64,000 bases of DNA from Rhizophagus irregularis (Eukaryota; Glomeromycota; Glomeromycetes; Glomerales; Glomeraceae). A model generated the notes under the pieces. It was not told the origin of the DNA. It did no database searches and saw only the letters and a list, made by a program, of their open reading frames with translations. Within the stretch, counting starts at the first letter, position 1. Every line of letters starts with the position of its first letter. The position numbers were made by a program, and so were the translations under genes. Below, piece after piece: positions 25,552 through 36,983 of the stretch. The DNA is taken from positions 4,454,501 to 4,518,500 of the forward strand of contig NC_089444.1 of NCBI RefSeq assembly GCF_026210795.1, given 5' to 3'.

Positions 25552-26808
25552 CAGTCACCCCTCTCTACAGCGAACCTCGATATAGCGAATAACATGATAT
25601 AACGGATCATACAGTGTGGTACCGATTTTAAATATGAAAAAAACCTTGATATAACGAAGTTTACTATTTATTTACCGTATAACGTAGTACGAAGTAAAGT
25701 GTGTGAATTTCTTATATAAAAATGCCTCTCGATATAACGGATTTTTTTTATAACGAATTTTTTTCAGTTATAACGAAGAATTTCTTTATAATTAAATGTA
25801 ATTATTAATAAATATTGATGCATTATGACATTAAATATCACCCCTGTGTTTTATATTTAAATTATGGATCAGGATTGTATCAGGATCGTATCAGGATTAA
25901 TAATTCTGGCTATTTTATTTAATATTTAGGCAGAATTACATTAATTTACATTAATTCGGTTGTATTAGGATTCGATGTGAATTGTTATTAATTTATATTT
26001 ATCACAGGGGTAAGGACACTCCTAGTTAAATTAATATATCATTAATAATTTATTTATTATATAGTCAGTTATTGTTAAACAGCATTCCTACAAAAAAAAG
26101 GAATTATAATAAACATTTTTATATAGAACACTTCAGGAAGCATTCCCTATAATAAAAAAATAAAAAAAGAACATTAGTAAATGTTCTTAAACGAAATTAA
26201 AAGAAAAAATTGAGTTGTCCCACTTACTTCTTGTCTCAAGCGTTCATTTCGAAGTCCCTACAATAAAAAAAAATATAAAGAATATTAGTAAATGTTCTTA
26301 AACGAAATTAAAAGAAAAAATTGAGTTGTCCCACTTACTTCTTGTCCCAAGCGTCCATTTCGAAGTCCCTACAATAAAAAAAATAAAAAAGAACATTAGT
26401 AAATGTTCTTAAACGAAATTAATAAAAAAAATCGAGTTCCCCACTTACTTCTTGTCTCAAGCGTCCATTTCGAAGTCCAGGAAGTTTCCTACAATAAAAA
26501 AAATAAAAAAAGAACATTAGTGAATGTTTTTAAACGAAATTAATATAAAAAACCCCCAGTTCCCACTTACTTCTCATTCTAGGCATCTATTTTGAAGTTT
26601 AGAAAGCACCCCTATAAAAAAAAGATTAAAAAAAATGTTAAATTATCGGTAATCAGATCAACAAGTCACATGATCTGTATAACCGATATTCCTATACCGA
26701 AGAATTCATTATACAATACCGAATAATTCGTTATAGTGTTAACGAAGTTGCTTATAACGAAGCCCTGATCAGCTGGAACCTAGGGTTCGTTATATCGAGA
26801 GGGGACTG
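25552..26808. mobile_element. Pogo-like inverted-repeat element nested in LINE ORF2
   Basis: Flanked by TA (25550-25551, 26809-26810). Left terminus CAGTCACCCCTCTC with GCGAACCTCGATATAGCGAA; right terminus complement CAGTCCCCTCTCGATATAAC. Such CAGT...CCTCGATATAACGAA ends are typical of pogo/Tigger-type elements. The CGATATAACGGA/TTATAACGAA words recur inside both ends. No transposase ORF, 1257 bp, so non-autonomous. Removing it with one TA restores the LINE reading frame across the junction, which shows it came after the LINE. Confidence 0.85.
26085..26630 (-). repeat. About 111-bp tandem repeat with microexon-like units in the pogo-like element
   Basis: CACTTACTTC starts at 26221, 26332 and 26442, with a further CACTTAC at 26564, giving periods of 111, 110 and 122 bp. 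A partial unit precedes. On the minus strand each unit reads ATTGTAG, 30 nt (later 40 and 41 nt) of GGACTTCGAAATGGACGCTT-type sequence, then GTAAGTGGG. This is the same acceptor-short block-donor layout as the array at 15718-16560, although the block sequences differ. Confidence 0.65.
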
Positions 26809-26810
26809 TA

Positions 26811-27663
26811 CTCACAGTTATGGATTAATCATAACCCCTTTCAAAAAACTACAAGTGAATCGTATAGTAAGCACGTTGGATGGCGTATCAAATGTTCAAA
26901 TTATGCTTTACCTACGTTGGACGTTCTTAACCGGAATTTCCCGGATATCCTTAATGGATATGACTCATGCTTTTTATGTTCCTCAGCTATAGAATCTAAT
27001 GAACATTTTTGGATTTGCCCAAAGTCGATAGAGATTTTGAAATCCATATTCAGAAACCATGAACAGAAATTTCGTTCTTATATTATCAACAATATGGATA
27101 AAGAAAAAATTAATATTAATAATATCGATTTTGATATTCCTATATTCACTTCCTTTAATTCTCCTATCAATTCGATTCTTGATGCGCCAGAATTGCACTG
27201 CCTCCTGATTAATCTGGTCCCGGAATGTCTCTTATCTCCGTTCAAAGGTGCAAAAATTCACAAAAAGTTAATCAAAAAATTACTTATTTCATTTTTATTT
27301 GATTTACATCATGATATTTACGATCAACTATGGAAAGCTCGCAATATCAAATGGAAAGAACATAAGATTATTAATGGTATAACGAAAAAATCTTTTTTAA
27401 AAAAACGACCAAAACAATGAAAGAAACGACGTCAACTCGATAATGATAACCCGACATTCGGTGACAACACTAATCATAATATCACAAATATTGGATATAT
27501 TAATCCATTCATGACTTCTATTAGAAATCTTGATGATTCTATATTTTGGATATATTTAACTAGTAGTAATTTTCGCCATAATCTACCATGGATTAAATCT
27601 TTATCAATTACTTTTATAGATTCTATTACTTTTGATCATAATTTGTTTTATTACACCATATAA
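26811..27663 (+). pseudogene. LINE ORF2, C-terminal zinc-finger part
   Basis: Continues ORF2 from the right TA of the pogo-like element. Contains a zf-RVT-like Cys/His cluster, DSCFLCSSAIESNEHFWICP (about 26960-27020), and a basic tail (LWKARNIKWKEHK). A TGA at 27418 stops it, yet the frame stays open with coherent protein (SFLKKRPKQ, then KKRRQLDNDNP, FWIYLTSSNF) to TAA 27661-27663, so the TGA is probably a nonsense change of an Arg codon. Confidence 0.75.
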
Positions 27664-27963
27664 CCTCTTCGCTCACCACATACTGTAGATAAAGTTAGAC
27701 TATATTAGCCGCCCTTTAACTTTCTTTTTTTTAGATAGCCGCTAGTCTCTCAGATGGTTTTTTTTATGGTTCCCATTTGATTTTTTAGCGTAGTCCTACT
27801 TTATCAAAGAGTACAGATCGAAGAGTGGGGTCCCGTAGGGGATGACGAACAAAGGTCTATACACATATATTAGCTTTAAGTATTTTCGAATTCTTTTTTT
27901 CTTCTATTTGTAATAGCCTGGGTTTTAACACTCTTTTAGTAATAAAATAAATAAATAAATAAA
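27664..27963 (+). other. LINE 3' UTR and (AAAT)n tail
   Basis: Non-coding tail of the LINE ending in four AAAT units at 27943-27963 directly before the downstream target duplication. Confidence 0.7.
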
Positions 27964-28063
27964 ATCATGAAACATGATGAAAAGTTATCATGAAACATGA
28001 TGAAAAATCATCATGAAACATGATGAAAAGTTATCAACCTTTTGACCAGTACGGCTTGCCATA

Positions 28064-28731
28064 GCATATTATGATATTCCAAAAAATCGAATGTTTTAAA
28101 TCAAATACCATTTCTAGATAATATTTTTGCGTTTGTAATCAAGATCTATTTTAGAGCCACATTTTGTAATTAATATCTAGAAATAACGATTAATTTTTCC
28201 TTCCACCCTTTTTTAACATATTTCAAATTCGTTATAGTTAAGTATATTCATATATCCAAAATTAATTTTAATATTTAAAATTAATTTCTGTTCAACTTTG
28301 ATCCAATTTATCTAAAAAAGAAAAAATCTACAATTTATATATTTCGAATATATTTTTGGTAACTTTAATTTTATTTTATATAATATTTGATAACAGCTTA
28401 ACAAATCTAAAAATTCCTTAGTTCGAATATATGTTACGTCGACCTCAGGTTTAAAAAATGTAAACAGAAGGTTATGGTCACACGATTTACGATGATCAAA
28501 GCAAACGTAAAGGCAACAAGAACAGTACGTTAGCTTTCCTGTTGTTAATCACGAAAAGATCAATATTCAAATCTTATTATAGTTTTTTCTAGTAAAACTC
28601 TCACTCTCTCAGTTTGCATCAAGGCATCAAGGCAGAGCTTTATTTATATAAAAATAAATTACATTAAATTGTTTCTAAAAAAAAATACATATCAAAAAAA
28701 ATATAGATTATAAAAAATAACATAAAATACA
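28064..28731. other. Intergenic stretch
   Basis: A/T-rich right flank of the composite element. No gene or repeat recognised. Confidence 0.4.
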
Positions 28732-28926
28732 TCAATAATATAATACAAGAAAAATGAATAAACATCTAAATCGAAAATTCTCGAATTGTTTAATTATTTC
28801 TTTGTGGAGAAAATTATCGTGCGGCAATATATTCCTCAGCTGTTCCATCCGGTTAACTGGTGTTTCCATTAATTGAGTATAAAGGGTCACAGAAATATTC
28901 TTTAAATAAAACATTCTTTTAATCAA
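28732..28926 (-). pseudogene. Possible exon remnant, unknown
   Basis: A 64-codon reading with ordinary protein composition in the middle (TQLMETPVNRMEQLRNILPH then DNFLHKEIIKQFENFRF) and hydrophobic ends. No start context and no neighbouring exon could be joined. It may be a leftover of a gene or chance. Confidence 0.25.
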
Positions 28927-29282
28927 TGAACAAATGAACGTTGGGGAGTATGGTTACATCATCGATACTGATGCTCAATCATTTATAAATGGTTGATTTT
29001 ATTCTTTATTCTTTTTGTCATGTCAATAACATTTCCTTAGTTTGAGAGCATTCTTCAAATAGTCTTAAACAATTGAGCGAGAAAGGCACTTGTACGATGA
29101 TGTGAATTTCCTGAAATTCTCAAAGGTAAGATTTCACATACTATTCGATAAACTCGATAAAATATTCCTTCAAACAAATCTAACACTTTGTTTTCACCTT
29201 CATTACCTCCTCTATTTTATATTTGTTAAACAAATCTAACATATACCTATAGTAACAAAAATAGACAAAAAAAAATAAAACT

Positions 29283-29480
29283 TTAATTATTGTTGGTTAG
29301 TTTCATTGACCATATATATTGTTCTTCTGCCAGAGTAAAATCATTCTTTGATAATGTTCTAACATTTTGTAAATAAACATTTGGGTGCCAATTTTTGAAA
29401 TATAATTCTTTATTTAATTTCTTGCATGGTTTTGATAAAGTGATTTTTTTCATTAAAGACTTAGTTTTTTCCTTTTTGGA
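29283..29480 (-). pseudogene. Possible terminal exon remnant, unknown
   Basis: Minus-strand frame ending at TAA 29283 reads SKKEKTKSLMKKITLSKPCK, KLNKELYFKNWHPNVYLQNV, RTLSKNDFTLAEEQYIW, SMKLTNNN. Composition is that of a real protein C-terminus. Only one Met (29453), giving 56 aa, so it is probably the last exon or a fragment. Upstream is A/T text. Confidence 0.35.
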
Positions 29481-31730
29481 AATAATAAATATTTAAATAT
29501 TTATATGAATTAAAAAAAAAAATAATTGTTATTATGAATTCATATGGTGGTGAAACAAATGAATCAATGCGTATATGAAAATCTTGCCAAGTACAAAGTT
29601 CTTGGGTTTATGCATAACGATAAATATTTTTGTTCACTTAATCACTTAATATTAATTCCTTTAAACATTTTATATGTAATATAATTAATTTTGCGTAAAT
29701 TTACAATATGCCGTACAGACTATATAAAAATTACACAATTTTTTTTTTAAAAAAAATTTACAATATGTCACGCAGATTGTCATAAAAAAATCATTTATTA
29801 TACAGTAATGCAAATCAATTAAATGTGACTTTATTTTTGCTTCACGAGTTAACTTTAGAACTGAATGTTTAGTCTAGTCCCATTTATTTTTGAGCCGAAC
29901 CGAGCAACTCAAGTGGATTGGTCAGTTCTAGCTGAGATCGAGTCAGTTCTCAAACCGACCCTTTTTGTCAAGATTGATCAATCAGAAGTAATATTAAATT
30001 TCTCAGGAGGTATTCAATACCACGTTGGAAGCTCGAAATTAAGATCTTATTTTGTAAATTGTAATATTAAGCAGTAAAACTTTAAAATGTAAATATAATT
30101 GAATTAATGCATTAGTAATAAATACCGCTTTATTTTTGTTCCAAAGTAAAATTTAAATGTATTATACTAACCTAATACCAGTAAATCAAATTTATTTACA
30201 TTAACATTATAATGATACTAAAAAGGTGCTATATGCTTATGACAAGGTTTAGTTCGACTGTCTAGGTAATTTTATACGGTAGTACAGGGGAGCCAGTCTT
30301 CCTTTTTTATCTTGTGATTGTTTTTTATCTATGTTATTGAAGAGCGGAATATATGATAAGTTGACAACTCGCTAATTTAGAAGGTTGATTTTAATAACTA
30401 AGTAGGTATTACAACAACGTATATTATGATGTACTGCAATTTGTCATTTCCAATCATCCGGACGACCGTACCTTTATTTTCTGTTTTTAATATATTCAAA
30501 CAACTGAAGGTAAAAAATTTTACAAGAGAAATTATCTAGGTATTATTGAATCTAATATTATAATAAATAATTTTTTTTTTTTAAACCAAAAAAAATATTA
30601 AGAAAGAGTAAACCATAAATAATATAATAAAGTTTATTGAAAAATCTAACTTATTTGCAAATACATAACGGTATATAACGATACAAAGTCATAAAATATA
30701 AACTAATGGAATAACAAAAACTCTATTAAGTTTTTATACACCTAAATAACATGCTAAGATCTCGAAAAAAAAATAATAATATATAAATATAAAAAAAAAT
30801 TTAAAAAATTTCGGTTTAAAAAAAAACCGAAAAAAAATAAATTTTTTTTAAAAAAATTTCAGCTCAAAACCAAATTTTTTCTAAACCGAAAAAAAGATTT
30901 ATTTTTATTTTAAAATTACACAAATATAAAGAAAATAATAATTATAAACACGAAAAATATAGTTGTTTTCGTAATAAACAAAAGATATGAGTATTTTTTT
31001 TTGATTATGTAAAACGCGTATTAAAAAGGTAGTCTATAAGTCTATGCCTGCGTATTTGCTATTCCGTTTATTTCTGTGTTTAATATGAATTATTAATATA
31101 TTACATAATAATTGTATCTTAATAGTATCTATAGTATCTGAAATTAAAAATTTCTTGTTTAATATTCGCATTATCCACATGATCTATAATCATAAGACGC
31201 CTTTTCTGAGTTAAATAAGCTATATATATACTACCCATTTTTTTAAAAAATTTGTTTGTACTTTTTTTCGTTGAAAACTCTTTTGCTAATAACTTTTTTA
31301 TACCTTTTTTTTGTTGAAATTTCTTTCGTTATTACCATTTTTTTTTTTTCATTAAAATAAAGGGTAAGTTAGAAAAGCCTATTAGAAACAGAAACAGAAA
31401 AAAATATTATAAATAGAAGGAATACTGACGCGCAGAAAAGTCTTCCGGGATCTACAAAATACTCTTAAGTTTATTTCTTGAAAAATTTTAAAATTTTTCG
31501 GCTCAGAGGTCGATTAATCCTGGAGAAGAGGTTGATTATGCACCTTCCTCTGTAACAATAATGAAAAGAACTTAAGAAATCATTCCTTTGGGATGCTCAC
31601 CATTCTCTTTTTCTGGGGAATGCTACTGTTCCCTCCTTCTGGGAATGTCTCCATTCTTTCTAGAATGCCCACAAACTTTTTTTCAATTAATTTATGTTTA
31701 TTAATATATTATTTTCTTTTTTCTTTAAAT
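29481..31730. other. AT-rich intergenic stretch
   Basis: No gene recognised. 30770-30900 has A/T runs punctuated by ACCGAAAAAA and its complement, forming weak hairpins. 31590-31670 repeats a GGAATGCT/CCATTCT word a few times. Confidence 0.4.
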
Positions 31731-32470
31731 TTATAGGAAACTGTTGTGAGAATGCAGGATGTAGTAATTTTTTCAGCAATGGTAAAGATTTAAAGGATGT
31801 TCAAGTCGAAATTGGCTTTGAAATATAATTAAAATTCCTTTTATCCATATTATGAAAGAACAAGAAAATAAGTAGGTTGATTTATATAATTTATAAACTT
31901 ATTTTTTTCAATAATTTAATAAATTTCAATGTAATTCCAGATGGGTCATATGCATTTTAAAAATCTAATCAATGCAAGCAACTTTTATTATAAAATGAAG
32001 GATCAAATCTTTAATATTAAATCAACAAGTACTATCAAATTTAATGCTTCTAAGTATTACAATTCATGAAAATTTGTTACTGTAAATTTTGAATTTCTTT
32101 TCCATTTTTAAGAGATATATGTGTATATATACACACTAATTTTTATATACTTTCAGTATGAAGCATTTCCCAATACTCAAGTATTACAAGATAAAGTGAC
32201 TCAAAAGCTTGATAATGAGCTTGAAACATCTTCTGCTATTCAAATGTTACAAGAGGAAATATTACAGAGAATGCATTAAATGGAATAATGCAGAAATGTT
32301 GTTTTTAAATGAAGTATGAAAATAATTGATATTTTTATAATACTGTGGTAGTTGGTAAATCTTGTATTCCTAATTTTGTCATACATGAAATCCAAGATGT
32401 ACATGAAAATTATCAACCCATTGAAATTAAAGAAGTTTTAACTGACATACTTCATAAAGTTAAAATTGGA
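31731..32470 (+). pseudogene. Decayed intron-containing gene remnant, unknown
   Basis: Exon-like pieces follow acceptor-like sequences. After TTTATAG at about 31734 comes GNCCENAGCSNFFSNGKDLK ending in TAA near 31829. After ACTTTCAG at about 32157 comes YEAFPNTQVLQDKVTQKLDN then ELETSSAIQMLQEEILQRMH, ending in TAA. A third piece (about 32385-32470) reads EIQDVHENYQPIEIKEVLTD. The last piece is cut by the inverted-repeat element at 32483. Family unknown. Confidence 0.4.
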
Positions 32471-32482
32471 TCATGCGAATTA

Positions 32483-33304
32483 GTGCTTCGATCTGTGCAC
32501 GGATAAACCCGCAGTATTCGGATATCGGAAAAAAAATAGCTATCCGGATACCGCAGTTTTATCCGGATAAATATCCGGATAGAAAATATCCGGTTTGACC
32601 TGTTTTATCCGGATAAAAAAAATTATAAAAAATTTTTTTTGTCATTTAAATTACTTATTTATTGACATTATTATCTATTAAATTACCATTTATTAAAATC
32701 ATAATCTATCTTACTAAAATTACTAGTAGAACATTCGATAGTCAGTAATAATTCAGGCCATCTATAATGCCAGCCCAAATTTTGCGAAATTGCTTGATAT
32801 GTTTGGCCCAAATTACTGTCGATACATGATTTAAAAAAAAAGATTTTTTCTAATAGATAGGTTGAATAAGTACAAAATAGTATAAATATAATAAAAATAA
32901 TTAGTTCATGCCTAATCTTCCATTATTTTACGATTTTACTGTATTTTATATATTTGTAATAATGTATTTATTGCAAAATTTTAAATTTTTAAAATTTTCA
33001 AAAAATTGTCATAATTCAGGCAAAATTCGTAGTGCCGGCCAAAATTAAAATTTTATTTTATTTAAAATTAATAAAATATCACTAATTTAGTTAAAAATAT
33101 TAAGTCAAAATTTAATTAAGTTAATGCGACTGATATTATTTGTTAAGATCGATCAATGAAAAAAAAATTTTATATATAATCTTATCCGGGTTTCAGTTTC
33201 TATCTGGATATATCCGGATTTATATCTGAACCGGATAATCTGGATAAAAACTGGATAATTTTTTTAATTTATCCAGATAACGGTTTCTACCTGGATCGAA
33301 GCAC
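32483..33304. mobile_element. 822-bp TA-flanked inverted-repeat element with ATCCGGATA arrays
   Basis: Termini GTGCTTCGATC and GATCGAAGCAC are inverted, with TA at 32481-32482 and 33305-33306. Both arms carry palindromic ATCCGGATA words (about 32515-32610 and 33180-33295). The middle is A/T-rich with GGCCAAAATT-type words. No ORF. Non-autonomous Tc1/mariner-like by its TA flank; superfamily uncertain. Confidence 0.65.
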
Positions 33305-33806
33305 TAATACGAATATTCTAACTGTGATAAGGACTAAGGAGATGAGTTATTATTAATTAATCATCTAATTTATTTAGAAAAATCATGTCAAGAAACTGGA
33401 GAATGAACAAGAATGCTTAAAACTAAAAAACAAAAAGACTCAAGTTTGAGGTAGATTCAAATTATAAAATTTTTTGCACTATTATAATTTAATAATTAAT
33501 TCCTATTTATTAATTATTATATATTTAACTATTAATAGAATAAAACTCTCTTTAAAGAGATCATCTATCAAAATGAATCACCCATTAAAGAAACCTGTGA
33601 ATTATCAATTGCAATCACTTAATGACAATGAGACCAGCTATAAAAATAGATCATCCATTAAAGAGACTCATTCTTGAGACCAGTCTTCATGGTCTTCAGT
33701 CTGAGATTTGAGGACCAGTCCAGACTAGAGGCCTGCATTGTCCCCTATTTTACAAATTACAACCCAGCCTGGACTTAATATATTAAAAACCTGATCCAGA
33801 CCAGAC

Positions 33807-33950
33807 TAGGGATGGCAATGGTCAGTTATGGTCAGTTAAAAATTGGTTAAATGGTCAGTTAAATGGTTAAAAATGGCCAGTCAAATTGTTAAATGGCTGG
33901 CAGTTAAACAGTCAGTTAAATGGTTATGATCATAACCGTTGCCATCCCTA
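33807..33950. mobile_element. 144-bp hAT-like MITE
   Basis: Inverted termini TAGGGATGGCAATGG and CCGTTGCCATCCCTA resemble hAT ends. The 8-bp flanks GACCAGAC and GACTGGAC match at six of eight positions, consistent with an aged 8-bp target duplication. Interior is TGGTCAGTTAAA repeats. Confidence 0.65.
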
Positions 33951-34496
33951 GACTGGACCCAGACTATTAATATATCATTTTGTTGTAAAAACAAAAAAAT
34001 TGGCCAACTTAATTTTGGCCAGTTTAATTTCGGCCAGAATTAAGACGATTTTGGCTAGAATTACGAAAATTCAGGTTTAACGAAAATCATGTGCTGGCCC
34101 CTTGGTGAATTTTAAAGAAATTTTGCTGGCCCAAATCCAGATCCAGGTCCAGGCCTTTCAGGTTCCGGGTCCCATTTGCAGACCTCTAGTCCAGACTGCA
34201 GGACTGGTACCAATTATAATATTATATAAAATTATTATCTAATATGAAAATGATAAGTTATATATTATTAATAAAGTTTTCATTTTGAAATACAAAAATT
34301 TTCAAATTTTGGTATTTTGTAATCAATATCATTTAATTTCTCATTGATGCTTTAAAAATGTTGAAATATAAGAATAAAAATTTTTTCATATATGCAATTA
34401 TTATGTGTTATATGATTATTTTTATTTTTTTTATTTTCATTACAATTTTTTTTTCATATTTCAACAGTTGTATAAGGGTTTAAAATTCTATCCACT

Positions 34497-34653
34497 CAGT
34501 AAATAGTTTTTGTATAAATTTATACCAAACGGGCTCATTGGCTCGAAATTAGCTCAAATTTATGCAAAAAATAATCCAAATTTAAGCCAATCTAGAGCCA
34601 ATTATATATGGATGAGCCCATTTGGTACAATTTTATACAAAAACTATTTACTG
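34497..34653. mobile_element. 157-bp inverted-repeat element
   Basis: CAGTAAATAGTTTTTGTATA on the left is mirrored by TATACAAAAACTATTTACTG on the right, extending to GGGCTCAT/ATGAGCCC. The arms cover most of its length. No matching TSD was seen. The short ORF across it (34510-34707) is the hairpin translated. Confidence 0.65.
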
Positions 34654-35096
34654 GGCCAGTATTTTATTCTTAAACTTCATTTTAGATTTTATTTGGGCTA
34701 TACTTAATTTATAATAAAAATAAAAATAATAAATAATAAATTAATGTCATAATTTTTAGTGCGACCTGCATTTCATTATCAATCCATAAATATCACTGTT
34801 ATACTGTAAATAAGATAATTTAAAAACTTTAAGGATGGTTAAAAGACTGGTCTGGTCTGGTCCTAGTTGAAAGACCAGTCTTTTTTGGACCAGACTAATC
34901 CAACCCTACTCATGGATTATCTACTAAATCATTCAATGACAAGAGACCTGTTATAGAAATAGTTCATCAGAATCACCTATTATAATTGATTAATTAAAGT
35001 CTTTGCAGAAAAATAATTCATGAATTCATTATTCAATAAGACTGTGCCGAAATTTGAGAATTGTTAGAACTAAGATCATTAAAATAACGTAACCTA

Positions 35097-36488
35097 TGGC
35101 GCGCCGATGTGGACAGATTGGTATTTTATTAATACCAACTCCTGCTATTTAAAATAATACTAGCTCTTGTATTTTAAAATTACTGATTTTGCCTAAAATG
35201 GCAATTCCTTTTTATATTATTAGACAGATTTGTATTTGTTTAATACCAAATTTCTCTAATTAAATATTACCAACTCTTGTAATTTTAAAATTAGTAGATC
35301 TTTTTTCTTTAATAGACAGATTCATATTTTTTTATTGCCTCCTTTTTTCATTAGAAGATCTTTTTCTTTAATAGACAGATTTGTATTTTTTTATTATTAG
35401 CTCTGACGATCATTTTTATTCGCTAAATCTCACCGCAGGTGATCCTTACCGCAGGTGATTTTATTCCGGCCAAATTATAATTCCAGCTGGAGTTAATTGT
35501 GTAACCTAGTAAAAAGTTTTGACTTTTTTAGTAACAATGTGGTATAAAAATTGCACCAATGAGTTCGGAAGATGCCCGTTTATAATAAATATGCAGTCAA
35601 ATTTTGTGTAGCCTCACTGCATAAATCACTTTACTTAAGAAATTTATTTCGTAATGGTCAAAAGTGGTCTATTTGACCTTAAAAGTGGTCAAACTTGACC
35701 TTATTGATGGTTAAAAGTGGTCAAACATGACCATCAGCTGCCTTAATTGATGGTCAAAAGTGGTCAAATATGCCCTCGCCTTTAACTACCAATTATTAGT
35801 ATAACCAAACAGAAAATTTTCGAAAAATTCCTATGTGCTATATGACCACTTTCTAGGGTCAAATAGACCACTTTTGACCATCAATTAAGGTAGCTGATGG
35901 TCACGTTTGCCACTTTTAAGGTCAAATAGACCACTTTTGACCATTACGAAATAGATTTCTTAAGTAAAGTGATTTATTCAGTGAGGCTACACAAAATTTA
36001 ACTGCATATTTACTTATAAACGGGTATCTTCCGGATCCATTAGTGCCACATTGTAACTAAAAAAATCAAAAACTTTTTATTAGGTTACACAATTGAATTT
36101 GGCTGGAATTATAATTTGACCGGTGAAATCACCTGCGGTGAGATTTAGCAGATCTGCTAATGAATAAAAATGATCGTCAGAGCTAAAATCTAAATCTGTC
36201 TGGTAAAGAAAAAAGATCTGCTAATAAAAAAAGGGGATAATAAAAAATATAAATCTGTCTATTGAAGAAAAAAAGATCTGCCAATTTTAAAATTACAAGA
36301 GTTGGTAATATTTAATTAGAGAAAGTTCGTAATAAATAAATATGAATCTGTCTAATAATGCAAAAAGAAATTGCCATTTTAGACAAAAATCTGCCACTTG
36401 CAGTAATATTAAAATACATGAGCTGGTATTATTTAAATAGCGGGAGTTGGTATTAAAAAAATACCAATCTGTCCACATCGGCGCGCCA
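35097..36488. mobile_element. 1.39-kb complete foldback element, TA-flanked
   Basis: Ends TGGCGCGCCGATGTGGACAG and its complement, with TA at 35095-35096 and 36489-36490. The two halves mirror each other along almost the whole length: for example TAAATCTCACCGCAGGTGAT at 35420 against ATCACCTGCGGTGAGATTTA at 36129, and GGTCAAAAGTGGTCTATTTG at 35660 against its complement at about 35925. The centre is near 35.8 kb. No ORF. A transcript would fold into a long hairpin. Confidence 0.85.
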
Positions 36489-36983
36489 TAGTAACCTTAT
36501 ATACAATTGCATCAAGGCATTTATTTAGCTATTTAAATAATCGTGATTAAATAGCTCACTTTATTTTATGATGTTTAGTTATTTATGCATCTTAAAAATA
36601 TCAAGCGATTGCTCAATTACAAACTGATTTATTTATGTAAATAAAATTTACATATACTCTATAATCAGTGTTAAACAATAACTAACTATAATCAAATATG
36701 ATTCCTATATATTTATATATTCCAAAAAATTATCAATAATATTGTAAGTATAGTTATGGAGAAAGAAGGCTGATTATTTATAGAATATTAAAGGGCAAGC
36801 ATAAATGCATGTTATTATTAAATAAACTTTGTGGAAGACATAAAAATATTAAAGTTACAAGTTAAACTTCTGTATTTTAAGTTTCATTATGGTAAGATAT
36901 CAAAGAATTTAGTGAATCAAATTGATAGATTATAATGTCATAAAAATATTTGAAAGTTATATATCATATGATTATTAATATAA

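Larger units (their letters stand above)
18042..27963 (+). mobile_element. Non-LTR retrotransposon (LINE) with EEP-RT-RNase H ORF2
   Basis: Bounded by a 15-bp target-site duplication, ATCATGAAACATGAT (18027-18041 and 27964-27978), which is part of the host element's CATCATG array. The 3' end is an (AAAT)n tail (27943-27963). Order: 5' leader (18042-18179), gag-like ORF1 with a CCHC knuckle, ORF2 with apurinic-type endonuclease, reverse transcriptase, RNase H and C-terminal zinc finger, then a 3' UTR of about 300 bp. Apparently full length at both ends, but ORFs carry stops and frameshifts and a pogo-like element at 25552-26808. The domain set (EEP, RT with YLDD, RNase H) fits I/Tad-like LINE groups. 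The exact clade cannot be fixed by eye. Confidence 0.9.
13462..28061. mobile_element. Large TA-flanked foldback DNA element with a LINE inserted in its right arm
   Basis: Left end TGGCAAGCCGTACTAAGTCA and AAAGGTTGATAACTTTTCATCATG is repeated inverted at the right end (28014-28061). TA flanks both (13460-13461, 28062-28063). Arms of over 1 kb match inverted: 13491-13720 CATCATG array, 13740-13960 unique text, and 13960-14590 GTTCGTATGGGATATTTTT-type repeats against 17290-18041. The right arm is split by the LINE at 18042-27963. Without the LINE the element is about 4.7 kb. The core (15080-16900) holds the arrays annotated below and no transposase ORF, so it is non-autonomous. Ends match the family of 4839-5219. 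Confidence 0.85.

Noticed and set aside
29865-30077. 70-aa plus-strand ORF
   Set aside because: Looks partly protein-like but has no neighbouring exon, no recognisable family and lies in A/T-rich non-coding text.
34510-34707. 65-aa plus-strand ORF
   Set aside because: Covers an inverted-repeat element; the two halves of the protein are readings of the two arms.
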